Assembly (NCBI GenBank): GCA_016720825.1 | Contig: JADKJV010000014.1 | Location: 21,877-85,876 of the forward strand | Direction of reading: 5' to 3' | Length of the DNA: 64,000 bases | From: Chitinophagaceae bacterium | Lineage (GTDB): Bacteria; Bacteroidota; Bacteroidia; Chitinophagales; Chitinophagaceae | Part shown: positions 1 to 9,027 of the stretch, one piece after another | How positions within the stretch are numbered: position 1 is the first letter of the stretch | Layout of the letters: each line of letters starts with the position of its first letter | The notes under the pieces: model-generated | Told to the model about the DNA's origin: nothing | Seen by the model: the letters and a program-made list of their open reading frames with translations, nothing else | The model's database searches: none | Program-made: the position numbers and the translations under genes

Positions 1-1
1 T

Positions 2-1054
2 ATCAGTGGCTTCTGGATGGATGCCACAGAAATCACCAACAACGAATATCGCCAGTTTGTATCCTGGGTTCGTGACTCTGTTGTTGCCCGTAAGATGGGA
101 TTTGTAAAATCCGGTACGGACGGCGAAGAGCATGTTGATTGGGTGAAAATGAAAACACTCAAGTACAACGACCCCAAGACGATTGAGAAACTCGGCGAGA
201 CTGATATCATCCTTCCTCCGGATGACAGGATTTTCGGCAAAAAGGAAATTGATCCTTCCAAGCTGATTTATCATTCAGAGATTTTCGACCTGAAAGAGGC
301 AGCCAAGCGTGAGAACGCCGGTAAAGCCCGTTCCAAATTCATTATTAAGAAAGACGTTCCCATTTATCCCGATACATTGGTTTGGATCCGTGACTTCGCG
401 TATTCGTACAACGAGCCCATGACCAAACGTTATTTTTCACACCCCGCATTTGGTAACTATCCTGTGGTTGGTGTAAGCTGGAAGCAGGCAACTGCTTTCT
501 GCGAGTGGAGAACACATTACCTGAACTCTTTCCTGGATTCCAAGAAAAGAGCACAGGAGTCTGATTTCAGACTGCCCACAGAAGCACAATGGGAGTATGC
601 CGCACGCGGTGGCCGTTCCCAGTCTATGTTCCCCTGGGGTAACTACTACTTAAGAAACAAAAAAGGATGTCTCATGGCCAACTTCAAACCCGGCCGTGGT
701 AACTATCCTGAAGATGGTGGATTCTATACTGTACGTGCTGATGCTTACTGGCCCAATGATTACGGTCTGTATTGTATGTCAGGTAACGTGGCAGAATGGA
801 CTTCAACAATCTACTACGAAGGCAGAAACAATTTCCAGCATGATATGAACCCCGATGTTCGCTGGAATGCCAAAGACGACGATCCTCCCCTGATGAAGCG
901 CAAGATCATCCGCGGTGGAAGCTGGAAAGACGTAGGCTATTACCTGCAAACAGGTACAAGCACCTACGAATACCAGGATTCTGCGAAATCATACATTGGT
1001 TTCCGCTGCGTGATTGACTTACCCGCTGCCCCCCAAAAAGGACGCCGCAGATAA
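2..1054 (+). CDS. gldK: Gliding motility/T9SS lipoprotein GldK, 5' end outside the window
   Basis: GldK is an outer-membrane lipoprotein that forms the periplasmic ring of the type IX secretion system with GldN. The visible part is the C-terminal formylglycine-generating-enzyme (FGE-sulfatase) fold: the opening residues SGFWMDATEITNNEY are the classic entry of this fold, followed by GVSWKQATAFCEW, LPTEAQWEYAARGG, MSGNVAEWTST and IIRGGSWKD, ending GFRCVID. The reading frame is open from base 2, so the first Met (base 17) is internal and the signal peptide and lipobox lie upstream of the window. It is followed 121 bp later by gldL in the canonical gldKLMN order. The tail is basic (QKGRRR). Family assignment is by motif and synteny and is very secure. 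Confidence 0.96.
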   Translation: MSGFWMDATEITNNEYRQFVSWVRDSVVARKMGFVKSGTDGEEHVDWVKMKTLKYNDPKTIEKLGETDIILPPDDRIFGKKEIDPSKLIYHSEIFDLKEAAKRENAGKARSKFIIKKDVPIYPDTLVWIRDFAYSYNEPMTKRYFSHPAFGNYPVVGVSWKQATAFCEWRTHYLNSFLDSKKRAQESDFRLPTEAQWEYAARGGRSQSMFPWGNYYLRNKKGCLMANFKPGRGNYPEDGGFYTVRADAYWPNDYGLYCMSGNVAEWTSTIYYEGRNNFQHDMNPDVRWNAKDDDPPLMKRKIIRGGSWKDVGYYLQTGTSTYEYQDSAKSYIGFRCVIDLPAAPQKGRRR

Positions 1055-1175
1055 GAAGTTGACTCATCTTAATCTTCAAACAAACTAATTACTGAGAGGA
1101 TGTAAACGAACCATCCTCTCAGTACCTCTTTCATTCAATATTTATATCACAAACAAACATTTAAAAAATCCATCT

Positions 1176-1949
1176 ATGGCAGCAGCTATTCCTTCCAAAG
1201 TAAGTAAATGGGTAGACGTTGGCGTTTCTTTCGGCGCAGCATTAGTAATATGGGGAGCCCTCCGCAAAATCACACACGCAGGTGACGCTGATACCTGGCT
1301 GTGGATTGGTCTCACAACAGAGGCAATCATCTTCTCAGTATATGGTATCTTATATGCAGTTTACCCGGCTGTTAAAGAAGGCGGCCATGACGAAGAACAA
1401 TTTTCAGTGGCAGGAGCTAAATCCAGGGCAGCACTCGCCTCTATGGATAAAATGCTTGCTGAAGCTGACATCACACCCGACACCATGAAACGCCTTGGCG
1501 ATGGATTCAAACAATTAAATACTACCGTGGTTGGTTTGTCCGGCATTACAGATGCAGTTTCTGCTTCAAATGATTTTGCCGCTAAAACCAAAGAAGTAAC
1601 CGGTACTCTCGATAAGGTAAAAGACGCTTATACAAATGCAGCCAGTTCTGTATCTGCATTCAACAGCGCAACTGAAGGTGCCAAACTGTTCCATGAGCAG
1701 GTACAGGTGCTGACACGTAACCTTTCTTCCCTGAACACCATTTATGAACTCGAGCTGCAGGAAAGTAACAACCACCTGAAAGCCCTGAATTCATTCTATG
1801 GCAAACTGTCTGAAACATCTGCTGCAATGCTTAACAGCGCTGAAGATGCCAAGAAAGTACAGGATCAGATCGGTCACCTGGCAACAAACCTGGGCCGCCT
1901 GAACAATATCTATGGCAATATGCTGACAGCAATGCAGGGTCGCAACTAA
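1176..1949 (+). CDS. gldL: T9SS inner-membrane motor protein GldL
   Basis: GldL (257 aa) forms the proton-driven inner-membrane motor of type IX secretion together with GldM. Two transmembrane helices are visible at about residues 13-31 and 41-63, joined by a short loop (RKITHAGDADTW); the second contains the conserved acidic segment TTEAIIFSVYG expected for the proton path. The rest is a long soluble helical/coiled-coil tail rich in Ala, Ser, Asn and Lys, as in the family. The start ATG follows an A-rich leader without a Shine-Dalgarno sequence. It lies between gldK and gldM in the usual operon order. Confidence 0.97.
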   Translation: MAAAIPSKVSKWVDVGVSFGAALVIWGALRKITHAGDADTWLWIGLTTEAIIFSVYGILYAVYPAVKEGGHDEEQFSVAGAKSRAALASMDKMLAEADITPDTMKRLGDGFKQLNTTVVGLSGITDAVSASNDFAAKTKEVTGTLDKVKDAYTNAASSVSAFNSATEGAKLFHEQVQVLTRNLSSLNTIYELELQESNNHLKALNSFYGKLSETSAAMLNSAEDAKKVQDQIGHLATNLGRLNNIYGNMLTAMQGRN

Positions 1950-2019
1950 ACAAAAACTGTTCGATCCGTATCCTGATTCAGAGAAGTTAATATTACTCAT
2001 TTAAAAACCACAAATCTTC

Positions 2020-3550
2020 ATGTCTTTACCTAAAGAGCCACGGCAGAAGATGATCAATATCATGTACCTGGTACTGACAGCGCTACTCGCGCTGAACGTA
2101 TCATCGGAGATCCTCAATGCCTTCAAGACGGTGAATAAAAGCCTGGAGAACACGAATACCACTGTGAATAAGTCCACTGAGAATATCATGGCTTCACCCA
2201 GGAAAAATGGCTGATCCTAAGGATTCCGCAAAAGCATCATATTGGTATCCTGTTGCCCAGCGCGTACAAGCCTATTCCAAGGATTTATACAACTATATCC
2301 AGGGTTTGAAAAAAGATATCCTCACCAAAGCCGGTGGAGATATCAACGACGATAGCAAAACTTTCAAAGAAGATAACCTCGATATCGCCACCCGTATGAT
2401 GGTGGAAGAAAAGAAAGGACAGGAACTGCTGAAAAAACTGACCGAATACAAGAACAATGTACTGTCAGTGGATACAGCCATCGCCAAGCAATTTGCAGCG
2501 AACCTGCCTATCAACCTGGAAAAACCCAAAGGGGTGAGCAAAGCTGCCAAAACATGGGAAGGTGCTTACTTTCACATGGTGCCTACTGTAGCTGCGTTGA
2601 CTATCCTCAGCAAATTCCAGAACGACGTTAAAGTAACAGAGAACAACATCATCCAGGAATGTCACAACAAAGTAGGGGAAGTAAAAGTTCGCTACGACAG
2701 GTTTGCTGCCATTGTCGGACAGAACTCCAGCTACCTTATGCCCGGACAGGATCTGGAAATCACAGCTGGTGTGGGTGCTTTCAGTACCGCATCTTTGCCC
2801 ACGATTAATATCGGTGGTGCAAACGTAACTGTAGGACCTGAAGGTACTGCCCTGCAGAAAATCACTGCCGGTGGTATCGGACCGCACTCTGTTCCCGTTC
2901 GTATTACTTATACTGACCAGGACGGTAAACCCCAGGTGGTTGAAAAAACCGTTGAGTATACTGTTGGTCAGTCTAACGCATCTATCGCCCTCGACAAAAT
3001 GAACGTACTGTATATCGGTGTTCCTAACCCGCTTTCAGTAGCAGCCAGCGGCGGCGGTGATGATAAAATCAGCGTAGCCATCGTAGGTGGCGGCGGTAGC
3101 TTATCCAAAGTTGGTAATGGTAAATACATTGCCAATGTAGGAGCTGTAACAGATGATTGCAAAATCAGCGTAACAGTAGATGGCAAACTGGCCGGCCAGT
3201 CTGTTTTCAGGGTTCGTACCATTCCCGAAGCCCAGGCTTATGTGGGTGGTCACCCCTCAGGCGATAACATCAGCGCAGGCGAGTTCAAAGCCCAGGCTGG
3301 TGTGGGAGCTGGTATCAAGAATTTCCCCTTCCAGCTTGAATATCAGGTTGTAAGCTATACGTTTACCTGCGATACAGATGATGATATCATCTCTGTACCC
3401 GGTTCAGGTGCCGCTTTTGCAGGTGCTGTAAGAACAGCAATCGACCGTAACGTTTCAGCCGGAAGAATGGTGACGATTGATAATATTAAAGTAAAAGGTC
3501 CCGACGGACATATTAATACAGCCCCTTCACTCGTTTATTACATTAAATAA
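2020..3550 (+). CDS. gldM: T9SS motor shaft protein GldM (frame broken near base 2197)
   Basis: GldM spans the periplasm and couples the GldL motor to the GldK/GldN ring. The N-terminus (MSLPKEPRQKMINIMYLVLT) with one membrane helix at about residues 11-31 is typical, as are the large periplasmic Ig-like domains in the second half. The sequence is in two frames: 2020-2214 ends KNG-stop and the rest starts in frame at 2207 (MADPKDSAKASYWYP). Restoring two bases between 2197 and 2206 (C-T-C and A6 instead of A5) would read SLQEKMADP, the expected family sequence, giving about 510 aa, the normal length. Given that this gene is essential for secretion and its neighbours are intact, a sequencing indel is more likely than a pseudogene. 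Confidence 0.93.
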
Positions 3551-3558
3551 ACCGCGAC

Positions 3559-4581
3559 ATGAAAATGAAATTCCTGAAACTGGCCGTGTTTGCAGCTTTA
3601 GCCGTGATGGTGAGCAGCCAGGCAGATGCACAGAGAACCCGCCGCACAAGGTCGGGTACTAACCCTGCCACTACGCCAACGGGTAATGAGCAACAGCAGG
3701 TTAATAACAATACTCAGCCTACGAGTTTTGATGCGTATGCGAGCCTGCCTATTTCTTATGATACCACTGGCGGAGACGGACAGACCAGTAACAAATCACT
3801 GCGTCCCCAGGATGCATTTGATAAGTCACAACTGAGCACCCGCACCCCCCTGCCTTATGAGCATCTCCGCTGGGATGATGCACTGTATGCAGAAAAAGTG
3901 TGGAGGGAACTGGATCTCCGTGAGAAAGTGAACAAAGTGTTCATGTATGAGGCTAAAGATGATAACGGCAGCCAGGTATTCGTAAATATGCTGCTGAACG
4001 CAGTCCGTAAAGGCGAAGTATCTGCTTTCACAGATGACCGTTTTACAACACCTATGTCAATTACTGAAATTGACCAGTTAACTACGGGCAGCCTGGATAC
4101 AGTTAAAATCTATGACCTGGTCGACCTGACTAAAGTAACAGGACTCAAAGTAACGCGTAACACTTTTGATGTAAAAACAGTTACCAAAATCCGCCTGAAA
4201 GAACAGTGGATCTTTGACCGCGAGTCAAGCCGCATGTTCGTAAGGATCCTCGGAATCGGTATCTATAAAACAGAATATATCCCCAATACAACAAAAGAAA
4301 GGGGTGTTTCCTCCCTGTTCTGGGTATATTATCCCGACCTGCGCCCTATGCTGGCAAAGGCTGAGGTATATAACCCCAAAAACATGGGCCAGAGCCGCAT
4401 GACCTGGGAAGAACTCTTTGAAAGCCGTATGTTCGGCAGCTATATCGTTAAGTCAACTATCGAAAACCCGGCTGATAAGATGATAAAGAACTATATCAAA
4501 GATCCTATCCTTGCACTGCTGGAAGGAGATAACATTAAAGAGAAAATTTTCAATTTTGAACAAGATCTCTGGTCATACTAA
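3559..4581 (+). CDS. gldN: T9SS ring protein GldN
   Basis: GldN (340 aa) binds GldK to form the periplasmic ring of the type IX secretion machine. It has a clear signal peptide (MKMKFLKLAVFAALAVMVSS, cleavage near QADAQ), a low-complexity Arg/Thr/Gln linker to about residue 60, then the conserved GldN domain (DDALYAEKVWRELDLREKVN, VFVNMLLNAVRKGEV, WIFDRESSRMFVRILGIG, VYYPDLRP, MTWEELFESRMFGSYI). It starts 8 bp after gldM and is the last gene of the operon, which ends at a hairpin terminator 30 bp downstream. Met-3 (base 3565) is an alternative start. Confidence 0.97.
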   Translation: MKMKFLKLAVFAALAVMVSSQADAQRTRRTRSGTNPATTPTGNEQQQVNNNTQPTSFDAYASLPISYDTTGGDGQTSNKSLRPQDAFDKSQLSTRTPLPYEHLRWDDALYAEKVWRELDLREKVNKVFMYEAKDDNGSQVFVNMLLNAVRKGEVSAFTDDRFTTPMSITEIDQLTTGSLDTVKIYDLVDLTKVTGLKVTRNTFDVKTVTKIRLKEQWIFDRESSRMFVRILGIGIYKTEYIPNTTKERGVSSLFWVYYPDLRPMLAKAEVYNPKNMGQSRMTWEELFESRMFGSYIVKSTIENPADKMIKNYIKDPILALLEGDNIKEKIFNFEQDLWSY

Positions 4582-4608
4582 GACAGGGAGTTGAAAATAA
4601 GACATATT

Positions 4609-4647
4609 AAAAAGACGGCTATTCGAAAGAGTGGCCGTCTTTTTTTA
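4609..4647 (+). terminator. Rho-independent terminator of the gldKLMN operon
   Basis: Inverted repeat AAAAAGACGGC ... GCCGTCTTTTTT with a short loop followed by a T run, 28 bp after the gldN stop codon. Its position and U tract fit termination of the gld operon. Confidence 0.85.
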
Positions 4648-4651
4648 TTTG

Positions 4652-4803
4652 AAGTTGGATGTTGGAGGTTGGATGTTGGAGGTTTCTTCAAATCGACGGT
4701 TCTTTATATGCTGATCTTTCCGAAAATCGGAAAAGTTCAACACTATGACAAATAGGCGATAAGCGGGTTCAACATCCAACTTCCAACCTCCAACATCCAA
4801 CTT
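4652..4803. repeat. Palindromic intergenic repeat, TTGGAGG family (copy 1)
   Basis: The left arm (4652-4682) is built of GTTGGATGTTGGAGGTTGG-type units and the right arm (about 4770-4803) is their reverse complement (CCAACATCCAACTTCCAAC). The arms enclose about 90 bp of unrelated sequence. The same arms recur at 38951-39141 and 41709-41913, where the inner sequence differs. The remaining bases to the uvrC stop (4804-5034) hold a small AT-rich stretch, a minor hairpin (ATACCC-TCTTCA-GGGTAT at about 4830) and the terminator listed next; no gene is seen. Confidence 0.8.
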
Positions 4804-4961
4804 TCACATGATGTTTAAACACCGCCTATACCCTCTTCAGGGTATACTCCTAATCCCCTGATAAATAATTAAAAAATCTTTTCAAAATCGTAAAAGTCCT
4901 ATAGGAAAATCAATTTTATGTTGTATTTTCGTCTCGGTTTTTCATAGGATATTGGATTTTA

Positions 4962-5000
4962 AAAACGGGGCTGAATTTCTATTCTGGCCCCATTTTTTTT
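4962..5000. terminator. Bidirectional hairpin terminator downstream of uvrC
   Basis: GGGGC (4967-4971) and GCCCC (4987-4991) form a stem with an AATT-rich loop. There is an eight-T run on the + side and a five-T run on the minus side. It can end minus-strand uvrC transcription. The better U tract is on the + strand, where no gene is known to need it because gldN already has its own terminator. Confidence 0.6.
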
Positions 5001-5034
5001 GCCCATACCTTAATGAAAACACAGCGAACGAAAA

Positions 5035-6845
5035 TCAGTCTTGTGTTGAGGGATGAAAATAATTGTATACCAGTTCCGCTCTTGACCTTCCCACTACTGA
5101 TTCAATTTCTTCTACACTTTTTTCCCTGATTTGTTTTACTGAACGGAATGATTTGAGCAGCATCTCGGCTGATTGTTTTCCGATGCCCGGAATCGTTTCT
5201 AATTCATTCGTGAATGTTCCCTTGCTGCGCTGCTGGCGGTGATGCGTAATACCAAAGCGATGCACTTCATCTCGGATGCGGCGGATTAATAAAAGGCCGG
5301 GACTGTTATAAGGCAGTTTGAGTGACTGCTGGTCGTGACTGTAAAATATTTCTTCTTCGTTTTTGGCTAATCCAACGAGTGTCATGGCACCTTCGAGTCC
5401 CAGTTCGCTCACAGCCTCCGCTGCAGCGCTTAGCTGCCCTTTACCGCCATCTATGATCACCAGTTGAGGGAATGCCTGCTTTTCATCACGGAGCCTTTTA
5501 TAGCGCCTGGAAACAGCCTCCTTCATGGTGGCGAAATCGTTGATGCCGGTCACCGTTTTTACATTGAAATGCCGGTAGTCTTTTTACTGGGCACACCGTT
5601 TTTAAAACACACCATGGCGGATACCGGGTAACTGCCCTGGAAATTGGAGTTATCAAAACATTCTATATGCGCCGGCAGCTCCTGTAATTGCAGGTCCACC
5701 TGTAACTGCTCCAGGATGTCCATAATCCCGGGATGGCCTTCATGCAGGTGCAGTTTTTCTTTCCGTTTGATCTCGTCAATAAAATGGGTCACATTCAGCA
5801 GCGAAAGCTCGATCAGCTTTTTACGGTCACCGCCCTTGGGTATTGTCAGCTGTACGTTTTCCCCGATGTATTCGATCGGGAACGGCACCACAATCTCAGC
5901 CGCATCACTGTTAAAAGCCGTCCGGATCCGGCCAATCGTAAACGCCAGCACTTCTTCCGGGGTTTCATCCAGCCGGGTTTCGGCTTCCACCGTCTGTGTT
6001 TGTATAATCGCGCCATTGCGGATCATCAGGAAATTCACAAAAGCCTTGTCCTTTTCTTTCAGGATAGAGAATACATCCACGTCGCCGGCTTTTACATTGG
6101 CCACCACCGAACGCGACTGGTAATTTTCCAGGTAAGCAATTTTCTGTCGGGTGAGTTCTGCTTTTTCAAAAGCCAGGCCGGCCGCATAGCCCTTCATCTC
6201 TTCTTTAAAATGCCTGATTACAGGAGCGAGGTTACCCCGCAGCAGGTTTTTCAGGTGATCCAGCCCTTCCTGGTAATCGGCCCTGCTTTGTAATCCCTCG
6301 CAGGGTCCTTTGCAATTGCCGAGGTGGTATTCCAGGCAGACCTTGAATTTCTTTTTTTCAATATTGTTATCGCTGAGCAATAAACTGCAGCTGCGGAGTT
6401 GTATGGTTTGCCTGATAAATTCCAGCAGCTCCCGCACTCTTTTTACTGATGTAAACGGACCGAGATAATCGGAGCCGTCATCCATTTTATTACGGGTGAG
6501 GAAAACACGGGGGAATGGTTCATTCCGGATAACGATAAAGGGATAGGTCTTATCGTCTTTCAGGTTGATATTAAACCGCGGCTGGAACTGTTTAATGAGT
6601 GTATTCTCCAACAGGAAGGCATCCTGTTCAGAATTTACAATGGTGAATTCTATCCGCGCGATCCGCTGAACCAGCTCATGCGTTTTATAGGTGGTGAACG
6701 TTTTGCTGAAATAGGAGCTCACCCTTTTTCGGAGGTGTTTGGCCTTGCCCACATACAGCAATTCCCCGCCCGTGTCAAAGTATTTGTAAATACCGGGCTG
6801 TACGGGAATAGAGGGGGCGATATGCTGGAATTCCGCCTGTGTCAT
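5035..6845 (-). CDS. uvrC: UvrABC excinuclease subunit C (frame broken near base 5583)
   Basis: UvrC makes both incisions in nucleotide excision repair. The N-terminal part (5559-6845) holds the GIY-YIG nuclease (PGIYKYFDTGGELLYVGKAK, residues about 18-37), a Cys-rich segment (CLEYHLGNCKGPCEG) and the UvrB-binding region. The C-terminal part (5035-5553) holds the rest of the RNase H-like nuclease (VIIDGGKGQLSAA) and the helix-hairpin-helix end (IPGIGKQSAEMLLKSF). The two lie in different frames. Adding one A to the AAAAA run complementary to 5581-5585 gives PSKKDYRHFNVKTVTGIND, the expected junction, and a normal length of about 600 aa. The start at 6845 lies 11 bp after the lipoprotein gene upstream, so the two are probably co-transcribed. 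Confidence 0.93.
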
Positions 6846-6856
6846 TTCCTTCAGTG

Positions 6857-7447
6857 CTATTGATAACCGGGTTCGTTCCAGAGCAGTTTCACCGTTATGG
6901 TTTTTTCGGGTTGTCCGGGTGCCTGGGTGATCGTGGTGATCTGGAAACTCTGGTCAACCTGCCACAGGAATTGTTTTTCCAGGTAACCGTCTTTGTTATT
7001 GATCACTTTGTTGATGATAATATTCTTCACTTTATCCCCCGTGGCAATATTGGGTGTGATCAGTACTTCCTGGCTCACGATTTCCTCTTCCTCCGGTTTG
7101 ATGGGTTTTACAGAGAAAATGACCCGGTTCATTTCTTCATCGTAGAAACGGGTTTCTGTATACCGCTCGCTGTATTTCTTATCGGCCAGGTCCGGCAACT
7201 CCAGGAATTCTTTTGCTTCATCCCTGAACTGTTCCCGTTTCACAAAAGTGGTATCGCTGTGGGTGCTGTCGTAGATGGTTATTTTCCGGATGGAGAAAAG
7301 GGAAGTGTCAATAGCCTTGATCTGGCTTTTGATATAAGACATAACCGGGAAGGAGGGTTTCTTCTCCGGGTCCTGGGGCTTTTTCTTCTCTTTACAGGCG
7401 GTCAGCAGGATGCCTGACAGGATCAGCAGGTAAACAATTCTTTTCAT
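6857..7447 (-). CDS. Lipoprotein of unknown function
   Basis: 196 aa with a lipoprotein signal peptide (MKRIVYLLILSGILLTAC, lipobox LTAC, Cys-18) followed by a Lys/Glu/Pro-rich linker, so it should be anchored in the outer or inner membrane facing the periplasm. The remainder is polar, with alternating beta-type segments (KVKNIIINKVINNKDGYLEK, FLWQVDQSFQITTI) and no motif I recognise. It is the first gene before uvrC (11 bp gap), but nothing in the protein suggests a DNA repair role. Similar short lipoproteins are common in Chitinophagaceae. Function unknown. Confidence 0.8.
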   Translation of the reverse strand: MKRIVYLLILSGILLTACKEKKKPQDPEKKPSFPVMSYIKSQIKAIDTSLFSIRKITIYDSTHSDTTFVKREQFRDEAKEFLELPDLADKKYSERYTETRFYDEEMNRVIFSVKPIKPEEEEIVSQEVLITPNIATGDKVKNIIINKVINNKDGYLEKQFLWQVDQSFQITTITQAPGQPEKTITVKLLWNEPGYQ

Positions 7448-7467
7448 GGCTATAAAATTAAGGGCAC

Positions 7468-7503
7468 AAAATATCCCGGCAAGTTTTGCCGGGATATTTT
7501 TCA
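7468..7503 (-). terminator. Terminator after the anti-sigma/barrel gene
   Basis: Near-perfect inverted repeat AATATCCCGGCAA-gttt-TTGCCGGGATATT with T-rich flanks on both strands, lying between the stop at 7538 and the next minus gene start at 7447. It separates the sigma/anti-sigma pair from the lipoprotein-uvrC unit. Confidence 0.8.
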
Positions 7504-7537
7504 GGCTTTCGCCTTTGAACAGCAGTTAGTATCGGAA

Positions 7538-8995
7538 TTAGCGGAGCATCAGCCCCAGTTTAAGACCATAATCAAACAGGTGTTCCCTTACAGGGTATTT
7601 ATCTTCAAAGCTGGACATGAGCTGGTAACGAACCTGCGGCCCGATCCTCCATTTCATATGTCCCAGGTTATAACCCACAAAGGTTTCAAAGCTTGTATTT
7701 ACATTCCAGCGGCGAACCAGTGAAGGCACTTCCGCATAGTTTTTATAATCAGTTGAAATCAGGTACACGCGGTCAGACAAAATATAGGTGGGCTGTATAG
7801 TAGCACCGACACCGATATAAGCATTCCGGGTTTTAGCCAGTTTGAATTCAGCACCTAAAGGCACAGAGGCTGATACATATAAATTCTGCAGCCAGTTGGA
7901 ATTGCTGCCGCTCAGGTTGCGGTAGTTAGTTACAGTAGAAACGGAATTGCTGCCGCCTGCACCGGTATTGAGTGCGATGGTGGCCATTTCCGGTGTATGG
8001 CTGTAGGCCTGGATATCATATTTGCTTACGTTCAGCTGGAGACCGGCAGTGAATTTCAGGTTGCGGCTCACAGGGAATCCGGTGGTCATGCCGATTTCAA
8101 GTCCGACATCAGGTTTATGTGTTACCACACTGTTGATATCGGCAACAGAAATATAATTCAGTGCGCCTGCATTGTTTGACCGGGCTGTTGCATTCAGGAA
8201 AGCCTGGTTCTCGGTGAGTTTGCGGTAGCTGACAGTAGGCGTGATAAAGAGTTCTAAAGAAACTTTGCTCCTGGATTTGCGGTAGCGGTAGTTATTCACC
8301 ACGCTTTCGATCGTCAGGGGGTAACCGGTGTTTAAAACAGATTCCCTGTTTGTATTTGCAGCAGCCTGGCTTTGTTTATCAGGTTCGTGGGAATCTACTA
8401 CGGTAGCTGTTACAGGTTGGGCAATTTTTGTTTGATCTGCAGTCCGGGAAGCCAGCAGGTTGTTCATTCTTACCTGGGGATTTACAGGACGTGGAGCAGC
8501 TTCTGTTTTATCAGATTTCCTGTTGGGTGCTGTGGCAGCGTTGTTGTTTACGGGTTCAACAGGTGTTTGCGTATTTGTATTGATGTAAGCGAACTGTGTT
8601 TCGGTTTCCGTACCGGGTTCAGTTTGCCTGTCGGCGATAAATAAAGTATGGTTGCTGCTCACCCTTGGAATGGCATCGTTGTTCTTCAGGTTGGTTTTAA
8701 CGGGAGCAGGAGTGATGGAAACATTATTAGCAGTAACAGGAGCCGGTTTTGTGGCGATTGCGATTGGTTCAGTGTCTGCAATCGGTTTGTTTTTATCAGC
8801 AAAGCCAAGCATGATCCAGGTAACGGTGCCGGCCGTGAACAGTAAGAGGGCGAGACCTAATCCATACCAGCGGTGCCGGGTATGCAGATTATGGTGGATG
8901 CCCTTCCAGACCTTCTCGGACGGGTACATCCGGTACTGATCGGCATTCTGCTGCAGAAACTGCTCAAAATCCCTGTTATTAAATTTATTTTCCAT
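7538..8995 (-). CDS. Anti-sigma-like inner-membrane protein fused to an outer-membrane beta-barrel (Dma-type candidate)
   Basis: 485 aa in three parts. Residues 1-43 are a charged cytoplasmic segment (RDFEQFLQQNADQYRMYPSE, then KVWKGIHHNL) as found at the N-terminus of many Bacteroidota proteins encoded next to ECF sigma factors. Residues about 45-66 form one strong transmembrane helix. Residues 70-235 are a low-complexity Thr/Pro/Asn/Ala/Gln linker, and residues about 245-485 are PorT-like outer-membrane barrel sequence (LELFITPTVSYRKL, FTAGLQLNVSKYDI, EFKLAKTRNAYIGVGATI, KWRIGPQVRYQLM, DYGLKLGLMLR). It lies 32 bp downstream of the sigma factor gene. A helix plus a barrel in one chain suggests a protein that spans both membranes and controls the sigma factor; that role is inferred. 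The alternative is a plain barrel protein with a long, uncleaved leader. Confidence 0.75.
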   Translation of the reverse strand: MENKFNNRDFEQFLQQNADQYRMYPSEKVWKGIHHNLHTRHRWYGLGLALLLFTAGTVTWIMLGFADKNKPIADTEPIAIATKPAPVTANNVSITPAPVKTNLKNNDAIPRVSSNHTLFIADRQTEPGTETETQFAYINTNTQTPVEPVNNNAATAPNRKSDKTEAAPRPVNPQVRMNNLLASRTADQTKIAQPVTATVVDSHEPDKQSQAAANTNRESVLNTGYPLTIESVVNNYRYRKSRSKVSLELFITPTVSYRKLTENQAFLNATARSNNAGALNYISVADINSVVTHKPDVGLEIGMTTGFPVSRNLKFTAGLQLNVSKYDIQAYSHTPEMATIALNTGAGGSNSVSTVTNYRNLSGSNSNWLQNLYVSASVPLGAEFKLAKTRNAYIGVGATIQPTYILSDRVYLISTDYKNYAEVPSLVRRWNVNTSFETFVGYNLGHMKWRIGPQVRYQLMSSFEDKYPVREHLFDYGLKLGLMLR

Positions 8996-9027
8996 AACCA
9001 GCGATCATTTAGGATACGATTGAAACT

